A DNA stretch of 64,000 bases from Mimachlamys varia. Lineage: Eukaryota; Mollusca; Bivalvia; Pectinida; Pectinidae. Numbering within the stretch: the first letter of the stretch is position 1; the number at the start of each line of letters is the position of its first letter. Below the pieces are notes generated by a model that saw only the letters and a list, made by a program, of their open reading frames with translations, did not search any database and was not told the origin of the DNA. A program made the position numbers and the translations under genes. Below are positions 47,325 through 59,522 of the stretch, piece after piece. The stretch is taken from the NCBI GenBank assembly GCA_947623455.1, contig OX392535.1:36790688-36854687 (forward strand). The letters are read 5' to 3'.

Positions 47325-47485
47325 TTTGCAATAGGACGAGGAAGAGTGGTAAAGATAGTGCCATCGCTGGGGCTCGAAACCGCGACCCTTGGTTCTCCAG
47401 CCCGATGCTCAACCGACTGAGCTAAGGGGAAATTCCCTACAGCTCACGCTTGTAAGGCAACCTAATCAATGCACATCTTTTACAC
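47325..47485 (-). repeat. tRNA-like SINE, copy 2 of a tandem pair
   Basis: TTAGCTCAGTCGGTTGAGC and GGTTTCGAGCCCC on the minus strand form the A and B boxes. It has the same flanks as copy 1, about 270 bp away. Either the pair is a tandem duplication of one insertion, or the element contains two heads. Confidence 0.65.
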
Positions 47486-49954
47486 ATCTATAACTAAAAC
47501 ATCGCTGTATGTTATATATGGAGAGAATATAGTACGACGTAAGAGGAGATACTACCAAAGATCACAGGGGCCTGAGAATTTGTTACAGCTTGTTTTGGAC
47601 CTAAACTTGTGTGTTTATAGCAATTTTACCCTTTGGGGGTGGGGGCGGGGTTAGATCAATTTCGATAAAAATGCCCCCCCCCCCCCCTCAATGGTCATAT
47701 TAAGATTGCATTTTTATCGAAAATTGATCTAAACTCCCAAAAGTGTAAAAATTTCTCTAGACACCATAGTCTAGGTCGAAAACTAGCTGGAACAAATTAT
47801 CAGGTCCCTGTGTCCATGATGTGATACAGCAACAAACCTCCAAGTAACGTGTACCATATAAATATACCAGACACGTCCAAATATTGGCAATTACAAGCCC
47901 AACATAAGAAAGTAAAGTTGACGTGTTTGTCGCGTGCTGATTTTAACACTAGAAACAACTCCGGGCCCCTCATTATGGGAAAAATCTCCAAATACATATC
48001 AGTTGTCTTTCCTGAAATTCTCATCTTATTTCCTTAGGGAAGGTTTGGATTTAAAGCTGCTAGCAGCCTCGTTGAGATATTTTTGTTTCGAGTTTTCCAT
48101 TCTTCTTTGGTAGGAAAGGTTATATTGAAGATCTCAGTTTTAGATTGATAGAAAAAAAAATTACAGATATGTATATCGATGATGATATTTGTTTATTACC
48201 TCGTTTGATACAATATCTCCCATATTTTCCGACATTTTGTGCTTAAGCTACATTGGAAATACATGTATCTTTATTATTTCGAGAAAAAAGGTTATTTCAA
48301 CTGATAACAAAAAAACTACACACACTCACACACATTTGATCTTTTTCGTAAAGAATCTTTTATCTTCAAGTCCAGTCATCATGATCAATACCTAAATTCA
48401 AATTTTGAAAATTACGAAATATTGACAATGTAGAGGTCGCCTTCCTTTCAGGTTCATATATATATATATATACAAAATATTGGAGAAAATTTCACATAAA
48501 ATAAGAAACACTGTTGGTTACTTTAAACACCCTTTGTATCGTATGCTGGTATATGTTCGTGCCGCGCTGCTGTTCTGTATCAGGAACACTCTTGAATCCA
48601 GCACGTCACAGCGGTGTTATTAAAACGCTCTCCATCTTTTTATTATATCTTCATGCAACTTTTATCAATCTGTAGTAGAAAGTGCCTACCATTACTGAAA
48701 CCCTATCGGCTTTTCTCTCGGGATTTCTGGGATTGTGTTTGATTGCTGTATATATCAATTAATATTAGTTTCTATATGACGGCTCCATTATAGAATTATT
48801 CCAGTGTGCTTGTCTAGGGCAATTAAATAAAACTGATGGGAAGTGTGCTAGACTTCACAATCGGAAACCGTCGACACTTTCCGTAAACGAGAATAGCTGT
48901 TTTAGCGGAAAAAGCCGATGGTAACGATAACATTGTAACACGATACTTAACAATACATGTATACAAGTACATTGTTACATTATATACAATCAGAGAGACA
49001 GAATAAAGGAAGGAAGGACGAAAGGAAGAATGTATTGTGAATATATAGAAATGGCACATTTGTGTTATACCACGTCTGTCCTGAAGTAATCAAACTACTT
49101 TAGATTCATCTTGAAGTCACGAATTAGTAAAGAGGTGGCCGGTTTCTCATATGATTACTTACCAAAATGTTGGTTCCTAATCCTACAGCTAGTTAGACTC
49201 GAACACCATTGCTTGTGTTTTGTTAAAAGTTATACATGTAACTTGAACAATAACAAGCTATTGTTAAATATGTTCTACAAACATGTAAAATATCCTACTT
49301 TAGAAGCATTTAAATAATTCTTAAAGTATATAGGTGATCTTTTAAAGTTTCAAAATATTATTACAAGATTGCAACAAGTATATCACGTTGATCTGGTGAG
49401 TAAATTGATAACCTTTTTACATTAAAGCACATAAATAGTGGAAGGCTTTAAAGCGACAACTTTGTGAGTGTAATGGGAATGAAGAATTGATACCTTAAAA
49501 TCGACACATTTTCATGCCATCGCTGTACATATCTCAATCCAAATTTTCGACAAATGGTTTATTCTCTCTAAACATATGCTTGGTTTAATAGAGAAAGGAA
49601 AGAAAATCGTTATTTAGTTTTAAGAATACGGAGCGGGCTTTCATAGTATTGAAATATTCATGAAATCAAAATCTCTGTAAAACTTGATACGGTAAATTGT
49701 GCATCACTTAAAGTCTGAAGAATAAAATCGATTGTTAAAGTGATGTTTTAATCCTTAGACATTGCAGGCTGATCATGAAAAATAGTTTTTCGATATTTAT
49801 GATTCCACGAGTGTTGAGATAATGGTAGAATGGGGTGAAACATTTTCCTTTACTTGATTACAAATATTGAAATATTTACAAATGAATTTGTAATTATGAC
49901 ATTTAATTACGTGTTTTTCTTTTTTCTTCTTTGTTGATACAAAACTAAATATAG
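47486..49954. other. Intergenic, nothing recognised
   Basis: It contains a C-run near 47674-47687 and a (TA)n run near 48457-48472. Two blocks reading AAACCGTCGACACTTTCCGT (48864) and GAACCGTCGGCACTTTCCGT (50547) show another dispersed word. No gene is supported. Confidence 0.45.
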
Positions 49955-50080
49955 AAAGAGTGGTCGGGTGGTGCAGTGGATAGCGGACCTGGCTTTCACT
50001 AAGGCGGCCGGTTTCGATTCCTCGATCGGACGTGAACAAGTTTTAAGGTCACTTGCTCGACCACGTGGGATTTCTCTGGG
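49955..50080 (+). repeat. tRNA-derived SINE head
   Basis: GGTGGTGCAGTGGATAGCGG (A box) and GGTTTCGATTCCTCG (B box) are followed by a body word, GTGGGATTTCTCTGGGTACT, common in tRNA-derived SINEs. The head resembles the minus-strand one at 1730-1795. The 3' end fuses into family E sequence at about 50085. Confidence 0.7.
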
Positions 50081-50084
50081 TACT

Positions 50085-50250
50085 CAAAGTCGATTAACCA
50101 GGGGCAAAATATTAATTATGAGAGAATAATTCCAGGTGTTCCCGAGGAGTAAGCGTCTTTTTCTTCATCGACGACTCCTGTCATGTAATTAATGGTCACA
50201 TTCAAGGAAACGTCAATTTCTCAAATTGACAACCGAGAAATGAGGAAAGG
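50085..50250 (-). repeat. Dispersed repeat, family E copy
   Basis: GTCGATTAACCAGGGGCAAA, CAGGTGTTCCCGAGGAGTAA, TTCTTCATCGACGACTCCTG and AATTGACAACCGAGAAATGA follow the order of 26340-26530. Confidence 0.65.
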
Positions 50251-51170
50251 AACATCAACTAAAGAAATCCTTTTTGAGCTGAATTAGATACAACCAATTT
50301 TAGTAACATACTAAATAATGGTATGATAATAGCTCACTAAGTTTTCCGGAACACAGTCATGTCTATTTAAATAAACGGAAACGTGACGATAAACCCAACA
50401 TGTCGATGAATTTGTATTGCCGTAATTCGGATCAAGGATCGACAATACCATTGACATGCATGGATACAATTTAAAAAGAACAACGCTGAAAATTATGTGT
50501 TCCGAAAGGGTACTCGCGTTTTAGATTTACATTACATGCCTCAATCGGGAACCGTCGGCACTTTCCGTAGACAATTATTTTCTCGTTCCCGATTGTTTTC
50601 ACATCACAACGAGAACGACATTTAACGAATGTCGTTTTTGTCCCAGAAGTCATAGACGGGTTTACACTGAAATAGTTAGTAGCTGAGCCAGTAACATGAG
50701 ATTATTGTATGCTGACTATATTAACTTAACGATTTCGCGATAATGAGAGTTAGAACGAGCTAGATAATTATCTAAATTCAATTTCAAGTAAGTTGGTCTT
50801 AAGGACGACCAATCATCAATTTATCTCATTGAGAACTACAGGATCGGCTAAGCAGTATTTGATTCAATTTCATGGGAATACATGAATTCTGCATTATTTT
50901 TTGTTATTTTACGTTGGAATATCAATAGTGTGTTGAATTACTTTTACACATTTTAACATATTTATCTCAACCGATACCTGATACCGGTATTTCTTTTTTC
51001 TCAAATATCGGAAGGTAATATAGTAATACATGATTATATCATCCAATAGTGAGAAATCGTAAACAAGAGGAAAGTTTACATTTACATCACTCGTTGAAGT
51101 TTATTAAAAATATGAGCACATTGTTTTGTGACGTCAGCATTCTATGTGTTGTCTGGGTGTCTATAATAAC
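50251..51170. other. Intergenic, nothing recognised
   Basis: No gene or repeat structure supported beyond the short word at 50547 noted elsewhere. Confidence 0.4.
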
Positions 51171-51408
51171 AGTTGTTCAAAAGGTGATTAACTTAATCAA
51201 TGATTAGCGCAAATTTTAATTATCATGTAACTTTAAAATGGAACCATAGATTGAGGTACAACTTCACAGATATCAAATATCGAGTAAAGCTAATTTACAT
51301 GCAAAACTTTAAGATTTTACCTTGTACATTGTTAGAATTATTCAAGTTTTGAAAATGTCGTTAAATTGTGATTAATTAAGCTGATCTCTATTTGAACAAC
51401 TGGGCCCA
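51171..51408. repeat. Foldback MITE, family A copy 2
   Basis: AGTTGTTCAAAAGGTGATTA at the left and GAACAACTGGGCCCA at the right are inverted. The interior ATTAGCGCAAATTTTAATTA is the inverse of the interior at 275-295. The outermost bases of the left end are missing. Confidence 0.72.
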
Positions 51409-51782
51409 GCTGTTGAATCATCCTGTGGCTATTTGGTTTGTATGCTTGTTGGAGTATATGATAATTTCTCCTATCATTTTCCATTTTCTGTCATATTCCC
51501 CTTTCCTGCAAATGAAGCAGGATAGCGTACGCCGAAGGAACGTAAAAAGTGAACGATTTAGGGTGTCCAAGATCTTATGGTAAATATTTAAATTGAACGG
51601 ATTCAGATCGATGTTATCATTGCATGTCATGACAAATGTAAAGGTTCTGGACGCGCCATCTTTATATGGAAACGGAATAGTTAGATACACATCAATGTTG
51701 CGTTCGCGTATATATTATTAGTAAAACAAATTGTAGTAGGCCTATATCACACTGTACAATTTGCAATGCCGCATCATCTGAC
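51409..51782. other. Intergenic, nothing recognised
   Basis: No supported feature. Confidence 0.4.
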
Positions 51783-52022
51783 GTTATTCTGACGCCATGT
51801 TGGACTACGTAATATCAAAGCTTTGCACTCCGCTTATGATAACATGTATAATGGCGTTGAATCAATTGCTTAGATGACATTGATTTAAATCAGGCTATAA
51901 TGACGTCATTTCTTGCTTCATGTAGGACTACGTTACGTAAACGTTTTGCCCTCCGCCTCAAATAACATGTATAATGGCTTTAAATCAATAGCTTACATGA
52001 CATCGATTTAAATCAGACTCTT
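51783..52022. repeat. Imperfect ~116-bp tandem duplication
   Basis: TTGGACTACGTAATATCAAA, GCACTCCGCTTATGATAACA, TGTATAATGGCGTTGAATCA and GACATTGATTTAAATCAG recur about 116 bp downstream as a second, slightly diverged unit. The opening words match 13198-13250, so it belongs to a dispersed family. Confidence 0.7.
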
Positions 52023-53199
52023 CCAGTAAATACACACACACAGAAGACCGTTTACAGACTATATCTAAAACGTATCCTTAATGTACATGTAAACAATGAA
52101 CTGTGACCAGATGAAGTATTCAGTCGACAAATATTCATATCGCCGACATTCTATTTATCTGTCACCCAAAATGTATTCATATCGACTGTATACTACATAT
52201 GGTAACCGTTCATTGGTTAAATATAACTCAGCGGTAACGTAACGGTAGAATAAACCGGTTTCGTAATCTGATGTCGCATCTCAGTCTTGAAAAAGGACAC
52301 AAATCAGCCTAGGCAATTTTTCGGATTCGTTTTTAGCTTAAAACTCAATAATAATTGACTATATACCCTCAAGTATAGCATGGCATATACCAGGGATGTA
52401 AATAGTATGGATAGGCGTAAACCACGGTATATCGGCGTGGAATATGTCCTGACAAAATTTTAGACTCGCCGGAAGTTAATAAATTGGCATCAGATATAAC
52501 ATCCTGACCCATCGTTGATACCTGTCCCAAAACAGCGACACATGAGTCTCAACGAAATCTAGCGCTTGTCTAGTGATCATCAATCTGTCACGTACTAGTA
52601 AGTCCTTTGGTCTCCATGAAAGATTGCGAAGTCATCATGACATATTTAACGCATGTTAAAATATCGTCACTGTACCAGAAGCGAGACATTTGCGGAAACA
52701 CTCCATAGAAACCTGTTTTGCAATTTATACAAAGGAGTACTTTCGTGTGGATAGTCTTCGTTTGATGATGCATCTACGACGGTTTTAGTGAATTCTATCT
52801 TTAATTGGCTGCTTGGTTATCCGTACTTAGCGAACTGAAAGGTACGACTAATTACTAAATTATAAAAGTCTCTGATTTACATGCGGTGCAACGTTTTGTA
52901 TTTGGAAACTATTCTCAAAAGTCTATTTTATCAAAACTAAACCTAGTATGGAGAAGAAATGTAATTAAAACCGTCTTTGTGGGAAAGAAAAGAATGAACA
53001 ATATACACCTTCCTGCTGGCATTGATCGTATATCCCAAGATATTATCCAAATAACCACAGTGTCCTTTTCAGGGTTTAGTAACTCTGCAGCCATGGTCTA
53101 CGTAAACCTGGTAGTATTTTGGGTTCTGTGTGCAGAGGTTAGGTGTTGTTTTATTTTGCGTCCTATTAACAGCTAAATGTAATGTTATTCAATGAAGGC
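52023..53199. other. Intergenic, nothing recognised
   Basis: A 96-residue plus ORF at 52886-53176 has a hydrophobic C-terminal half but no domain, start context or splice evidence. Confidence 0.4.
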
Positions 53200-53540
53200 A
53201 TTCGGGTGTATGTGACCTGAGTGTACATGTTGAGTTCTTGTGTATTTGGGAAGCCGTGGTAAGTTCGTGCATAGTGCGAAACTAAAGTCGACATTCAAGT
53301 GCTACCACACTGAAGTATACTGCCTTATACGGTCACATTATACTGACAACGGGTGAACCAGTCGTTCACTTCCCATAATACTGAGCGTTAAGCAAGCAGT
53401 AGTGTAACTACTCATTTTTGAGACTCGGCCAAGAGACGGGATCTCACAGAGGGGATAAGATTCCAAATTAAAAACCGTGCAGTGGAGGTAACAGGTATCG
53501 TACTTACGCCAACCTCCAGGGCAGCTATTTATTAAGCCAC
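53200..53540. repeat. Dispersed repeat, second copy of the 21225 block
   Basis: ACACTGAAGTATACTG, CACATTATACTGACAACGGG and CCAGTCGTTCAC match 21243-21322. It continues into GAGACGGGATCTCACAGAGG. Confidence 0.6.
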
Positions 53541-53811
53541 GCGTCCAGAATACAAACTTGAAATAGACAAAAATTAAAAGGTTGACAGTATATAGAAAAA
53601 ATAAGCAAACATAATTGAAACTAACAGTATAGTATACAGGTATATAGTGTCCAATAAGGGGCGGAATGGGTAAACATCTTACCCGTCCCTCTGTCTACCT
53701 GTAGTATTAGAGTACATTTGGACGAAATGTCGCGCTACGTTTTTGACAGCTGACTTCTCCAACTCGCCCTATTTTGGGTAGTGAGCTGATTTCAGCGGTC
53801 AGAACACCGAC
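53541..53811. other. Intergenic spacer
   Basis: Nothing recognised. Confidence 0.4.
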
Positions 53812-53935
53812 ACTCGGAACAGACGTTTTCGAAAGCTCGCAAATTAAGTTTTCAATTCCTGTTTGTGTACAAAAAAAACAATCTCAGTATATATCATTCA
53901 TACCAAACTGATGAATCTTATTCCTAATATATAGT
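53812..53935. repeat. Dispersed repeat, family F copy 2 (inverted)
   Basis: CAGACGTTTTCGAAAGCTCG, TTCCTGTTTGTGTACAAA and AAACTGATGAATCTTATTCC are the reverse complement of 24447-24575. Confidence 0.7.
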
Positions 53936-54246
53936 GTCTTGTCTCTAATTACAATGAACTATTCAATATATCAATATATTGTTGACTTTGCTGTAGGGCT
54001 GCTGGTGTGCAAGTGTTTGTCATTACGTCACTAATGAAATGAGCAAAAGTACTGTAGTGATATCACAGTTGCTTGAGTTCCTGTCAGTAAATAATAAATG
54101 TGTGTGTGTGAAATGAGCCTCCCATTACAGTAATGTAATGACAATATACCAACGTTATTTCTCAACTATTTGTAAACAATACACATAACTTACTTGTTGT
54201 GAGTCTGTCGTGCAATTCTCAGACGAAACACCGACATTTCCATGAA
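53936..54246. other. Intergenic spacer
   Basis: Nothing recognised apart from a (TG)n word near 54098. Confidence 0.4.
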
Positions 54247-54694
54247 GATATTAATCCACCACTTCATACTAGTTTCGTTTCATTTAACGATAATTTCTCC
54301 GTCGCATTGACGTTTTTCTATGACGAACGTACCGGCAACTTTTTAAATAAGCCGCCATGGGCGGCGGTTGTTTATATACTGACAGAAACTCAAGCAACTG
54401 TGGTGATATGAAAAGTCGAGAAACACCTTTCTATTTGTACTAATATTAGGCGTATACAGTTCATAGTTTAGATATTAATCCACCACCTCATGCTTGTTCC
54501 GTTTCATTTAACGATAATTTCTCCGTCGCATTGACGTTTTTTTATGACGAGCGTACCGGCAACTTTTTAAACAAGCCGCCATGGGCGGCGGTTGTTTATA
54601 TACTGACAGAAACTCAAGCAACTGTGGTGATATTAAAAGTCGAGAAACACCTTCCTATTTGTATTAATATTAGGCGAATAAAGGTCATAGTTGA
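54247..54694. repeat. 224-bp tandem duplication
   Basis: GATATTAATCCACCACYTCA begins at 54247 and at 54471. The copies differ by few bases and both read FFYDERTGNFLNKPPWAAVV in a plus frame. A CCGCCATGGGCGGCGG palindrome lies in each. The copies end with a diverged TTAGGCGTATA/TTAGGCGAATA. Confidence 0.88.
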
Positions 54695-55790
54695 AATATT
54701 GTCAAGAAAGAAGCTAGGAAGCCTAAGAATGTACTTGAATTCTTTTATTTTACTTCTAAATTCATAAATTAAAAGGGTTTTACGCACCTGACCCTACTGC
54801 TTCTACATTAGTTTAGAAATTAATTTAAAGTGAAGGTAGGACCACTTCCCTTATACATGCACAGAGGGTTTGTGGTGTTACCTACAGTTTAAATCAATTA
54901 AGGACTTGCTTCAACGTGTGTTGTGTATGAATCCATGTGCACTGGAAGCAGAATGTCTTAGTGTTCCCCCCTTTTGTATTTCGGAACAAATTTGACCTGG
55001 AATGTTACTGTTAATAATTCATCCTTTTACCGCTTTTGAATCCTTTATTGACGAAATGACAATGTGGTATATTGAATGTTTTATTTGATTTGCTTTCTAC
55101 ATTGACTAATCTTTAAATTTGACGCCTTTCCAGTGAGTAATACAAGGACATAACAACTTTATATTGCAATTAATTCATTTTGTGTGTGTGGAACTGTATA
55201 TATTACTAAGTTCTAAGGGTACCTTCACATGTGTTTCTATCATACCTGCGTCTTTCAGGAAATTCTTCTACGGTTAGAAATTTTAGTGATATTTTATTAA
55301 TACATAAACATATGAGTAGTATACATTGTACTCATTACATCGATGAACTGAATTGTAAAAAAAAAAACAAAGGGAAAATGTGTCTATTATATATAATACA
55401 AACAGTCGTCCTGTTCTCGCAAATCTGAATAATAACGTCTGCATCTACATGCATTATATTGCATATATATTCTGATAGCACATTTCAATCAATTTTCATT
55501 TTGAATTTCTTGTTGTTGTACACCACTTTATGTCTGTATTCATTAGTTTCAGAAACTTAATATTTAATGTAAAATTACCATTGAGTAATGTATTCATTAC
55601 AAAGGTCGTTTATTTTTAACTTATTTCTAAAAGTTGAAAAACTTGGAACTTCCTAATATCTCAACTTAACACTTTTCTCTGCATATTTCTGTTGGAGCGG
55701 CATCAATTTCAGTGTCGCCAGTACTTAATTTGTGGCTCAACATGTTCGAAATAACGACATAATGCATAATTACTCTATTTAAAAATGAAG
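54695..55790. other. Intergenic, repeat fragment at left
   Basis: 54778-54825 matches 500-545. A hairpin-family flank begins near 55790. No gene is supported. Confidence 0.45.
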
Positions 55791-56070
55791 ATTGCATAAA
55801 AATGAGTACTTTAGCAAATATTGTTATGATCCCATACCACACATTGCTACTTATGACAAACTTGATGATGCCATGTATGTATTACATAAGGACCTTATGT
55901 GTCAAAGAAGTAATATAAACGGTAGTTTTCCAAATTTGACAAAGGAGCGGATTGCTCCGAAAATTTCACAACACCAGTTTGTCTACACTGTTTGAATTAT
56001 TCTTTGCCCTTTATTAAAGGACCTTAATAACATTTGCTAAACCATCCATTGCTCTTATCATCACAATACA
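55791..56070. repeat. Family D fragment, disrupted
   Basis: AGCAAATATTGTTATGATCC, CACACATTGCTACTTATGACAAACTTG (as two blocks) and TTTGCTAAACCATCCATTGC resemble 8190-8335 with the right arm replaced. The 67-residue ORF at 55792-55995 lies inside it. Confidence 0.45.
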
Positions 56071-56154
56071 TGGAGAAAGCAAATGTTATTTAAAGATTTT
56101 GATAACATTTGCTTTTGAAACATCAATACTTAATTAAAAACTGTTCGAAAACAA

Positions 56155-56525
56155 TTAGAGCATACCATAAACGTCAACAATACCATAATCCGAATTCAAA
56201 AATTTGATTAAAGTAGGGGCAAAATATGCACAATGGGGGAACATTAACATGGATACCCATGCAAAAGTACAAGAGAATAAGAGCATGTGAGTAAGCGTAT
56301 TTTGCTTCATCGACGACGTCTGTCATATAAATCGAGATCACATCCAAGTAAATAACCATCAAGTCCTCGAAATGAGAACCAAGTCATTATTGTCAATCAC
56401 AACAAGCAAGCACATCAATAAGCATACTCAAAAATGTCCATCTTCATATCACACAAAAATACAAACTATTTCTCAATGAGACAAAAATGGCGACCATAAA
56501 ATGAGTTCATAGTTCTGATCAACCT
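56155..56525 (-). repeat. Dispersed repeat, family E longest copy
   Basis: It runs from CATACCATAAACGTCAACAA through ATAATCCGAATTC, GTAGGGGCAAAATATGCACA, TTGCTTCATCGACGACGTCT, CTCGAAATGAGAACCAAGTC and ATAAGCATACTCAAAAATGT to CAATGAGACAAAAATGGCGA. It defines the family's extent by joining the ends seen separately at 26280 and 31155. Confidence 0.7.
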
Positions 56526-56906
56526 CCATCTCTCGAATCCTTTTGTTGCTAGTTTGTTTGTCAGCAGTCGACATCGATCACGAAAATCTCTATAACTAAA
56601 TAAAGTGCAACTACCGTTAATCAAAATGTTTAACAAATATAGCCATTTGTACCAAACATTCCTATAGTCCTATAACATACTTTCCTGTTATTAAATATAA
56701 ATATCTACGTTTTGACATTTGCAATAGTTGTACATGGAGTCTATTTCTTTAATTCGATTAACTTCCTCGGCATTTGGTTTGAACATAAATGGAAGTTTAT
56801 GTAATAGAAATGTATGTACAAAGTCATTTATCTTCAACTCGTGCACCCCTGAAATGTAAAAAGAACTATTCTAACCTTTAATTTGGGAGAGTTCTAAATA
56901 GTTGTC
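56526..56906. other. Intergenic, family D fragment
   Basis: 56590-56700 (ACTAAATAAAGTGCAA, ATAGTCCTATAACATAC) resembles the left half of family D. Confidence 0.4.
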
Positions 56907-57296
56907 TTAAAGGCCCAATATAGGTAACTTCAGGGAATTTTTCGTTATTCTGTAAAATTCTGAAAAAATCCAGTTGATAACCATGCAAAGGTAAGGCTAA
57001 AACGAAGTAAACCTGAGTGGTTACTACCAAGAAACTCTTGAAAGAAAATTCCAAAGAATTCTAAATGATTTAGGTGTGGACCACTAAAACAACAAACCAA
57101 AGTTAGACGGCAGTTCAAATTGGATGCATGTTTACAAATACCGATTTTCAATTGCTGCTGTACCGATACCCACTCAAGAATTCATCTTGAATATTGCTGA
57201 TGTCAGTTAATCTTACCTAAATCTATAAATATAATAAGTTATTAGGCTTGATTTTCACTTCAAGTTTTGCCGAAAGTTACGTTTATTGGGCCTTAA
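56907..57296 (-). mobile_element. TTAA-flanked MITE, family 1 copy 4 (390 bp)
   Basis: TTAA is at 56907-56910 and 57293-57296. The termini are AGGCCCAATATAGGTAACTT and AAGTTACGTTTATTGGGCC. It has the same orientation as the copy at 43279. The ORF at 56945-57151 lies inside it. Confidence 0.88.
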
Positions 57297-59280
57297 AGGG
57301 GTAAATGAGTTAATGCCCATGTCGAAATATGTTACTTCTCAAATCAATCAATCAATCAATCAATCTTATAAATCATTATTTTGTTTTCATTACATAGATG
57401 TGAATTTCAATTAACGCCATCAATCTCTTACTCAAATGTTGACCCTTTTCAGTACTTCATGTTCAGGCGTATTTTAGATTGGTTTTCTTTCAATAAATGT
57501 AGAAACTTGCAGGTGTTTTTGATCATGAGTTGTAACCTAATGAAGTTAACATGTATATATATATATATGAGTATACATTGGGCCATTCAAGTACATATTG
57601 TACAACTTACCATAAACAAAATCTTACATATTTGCGGCATCATTTTTCTGTATATATGTGAACAAACACATCAAAGCGTTTGCCGAGTGTGACATTGTTT
57701 TATAAACATATAATGTATTTTATTATAACACGCATATAATCACTACAACTATTGATAAAGTATGAGTAATGTGGAAAACTAGTAAATATCATTTACGTTT
57801 TCATATGTAGAATAGTGTACTGGATTTTCAGATATGAATAGGTACATTGGAGAAAAAACATTTGCACATCAACCATACTTTGAATTGAACTCAAGCATTG
57901 GAGACTATAGACATATGCATAGAAAATCACTTTTCATGTTTAGAATTTGTTTGGGTCTTGAGTAATAATATTTTAATTGTTTTCTATGATTCTTTACTTA
58001 CATCTATCATTTTTTATCAATGTTATATAATATTTACTATACAATTTGTTTGGGTCTTAAATACAATACCAGGATGGTTTGTATTTGTTTATCATCTATT
58101 CTAAGAACGAATTAGGTTTTTTTTTGTTAATGAATAGTTTAACTATGTATTCTATACTTACATGTATCAATTTTTTATCAGTGTTATATAATATTTACCA
58201 TACGATTTTATATGTGAAAAAGTTATATTGCTTCAACAAAAATTAATAAATGTATGCCAATACGCACGGTGTATATTGGTGTTGTTTTTTTGGTAGTTTT
58301 TTAGGTATGACCATGTGACAAGGAAACACCGTCACAAACCTGTCACCTCGACCGCTCATCTAGGTAATCAATCAACTGGCAAAACGGCTGTTTTACGCAA
58401 CATTGACTTCTCTGCTGCCCTTACAGATGCGCGCGCATCCTGCCCTGACTACACGCTGGCGATGACGGTTTTGTTATGTTATATACTGGACTACCTGGAA
58501 ATACACCTGAAGCGTTAGACTATTAACAGCCCGGCCGGCATGATTAATAAGTGACATTTCATAGTTTTGTCCTGCCATAAATATTCTCTTATATTCTATC
58601 ACAATATCATTATATGCATATATGCGCCGAAGGTTAAATTTGCCAATAATATATCGCTTTACTTCAATGAAAAATTACCATCATTAATCATCCAATGACG
58701 AGATATTTGGTATTTCAGTTCATTGGCAACAGCATAAATGATATTTCTAGCTAGCAACAGACAGACACGCACGTTATAAGATCTACTCGTGTAAGTTTTT
58801 ATTTTACTTATAGGAAATTGAAGGTTCGTTTCCAGCAGAAACTGTCAAACCTGCCAACTCTATATGTGCCGGTTGATATGACTGTCAAAATATGAAACAA
58901 ATTCAATAACGGGATAGTTAGACTTGATGCAGCTTTAAAAAAGAAACCGACACTGTACTATGTATGCAGCAAACCTGGGACTCGATGCGGCCATTATTCC
59001 GTATACGGTGTGTCTTTTAGCCCTATGCCTAAATTAGGAAACGTCATATAGGCGTTCGTGAGGTCATTTAAGTCTTCTTTTTTCCAAACCCGGATCTTTT
59101 ATGGTGCAATTAATTAATAATTCGTTGTTGTCCGCAATGCCCTATTATTCGACGTAATAATTCTCAGTGATACACATCCAACGCTGCGGCGATTTTTTTT
59201 ACTTATATATACATACATACATACATACACACTACCTTTTCCCCTTCACATGACGACAACGTGGGCCGTCTATCTTAGTG
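57297..59280. other. Intergenic, nothing recognised
   Basis: It contains (CAAT)n near 57342-57363, (TA)n near 57551-57568, and a diverged direct repeat (TTATATAATATTTAC at about 58023 and 58183). A less AT-rich stretch at 58315-58518 is open on the plus strand, but no domain or splice partner was found. Confidence 0.45.
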
Positions 59281-59522
59281 TAGCCCCATCTACGTGTCGC
59301 AGGACGAACGGGACAAGGGGCGGCGACATTTAAAGTATAATTGGACCGGCAAAGTTTTCTACATCATAGCTGATAGTGGGATTACATTACGGAACTATAG
59401 TAATTTACAGAAAACATCAACTTTTCATGAAAATTAGTTTTGTGTGATATGTGTCTAGAATAGATTTTTTGGAGTTAATTGTTGTATGCGCAGAAGAGGT
59501 TGTGTAAGTAAGACACCTCACG
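59281..59522 (+). promoter_or_regulatory. Putative promoter and 5' leader of the secreted-protein gene
   Basis: A locally GC-richer stretch (GTGTCGCAGGACGAACGGGA, GGGGCGGCGAC) at 59296-59328 is followed by TTTAAAGTATAATTGG at about 59330, a weak TATA-like word about 190 nt before the ATG. No initiator is identifiable. Confidence 0.25.

Noticed and set aside
49955..50045. Possible tRNA gene from good A and B boxes
   Set aside because: Acceptor and anticodon stems do not pair well and a SINE-like body follows; the same applies at 1730, 7690, 47110 and 47350.
58315..58518. 67-residue ORF in a GC-richer patch
   Set aside because: The codon choice is suggestive, but no splice pair, signal peptide or known motif supports a gene.
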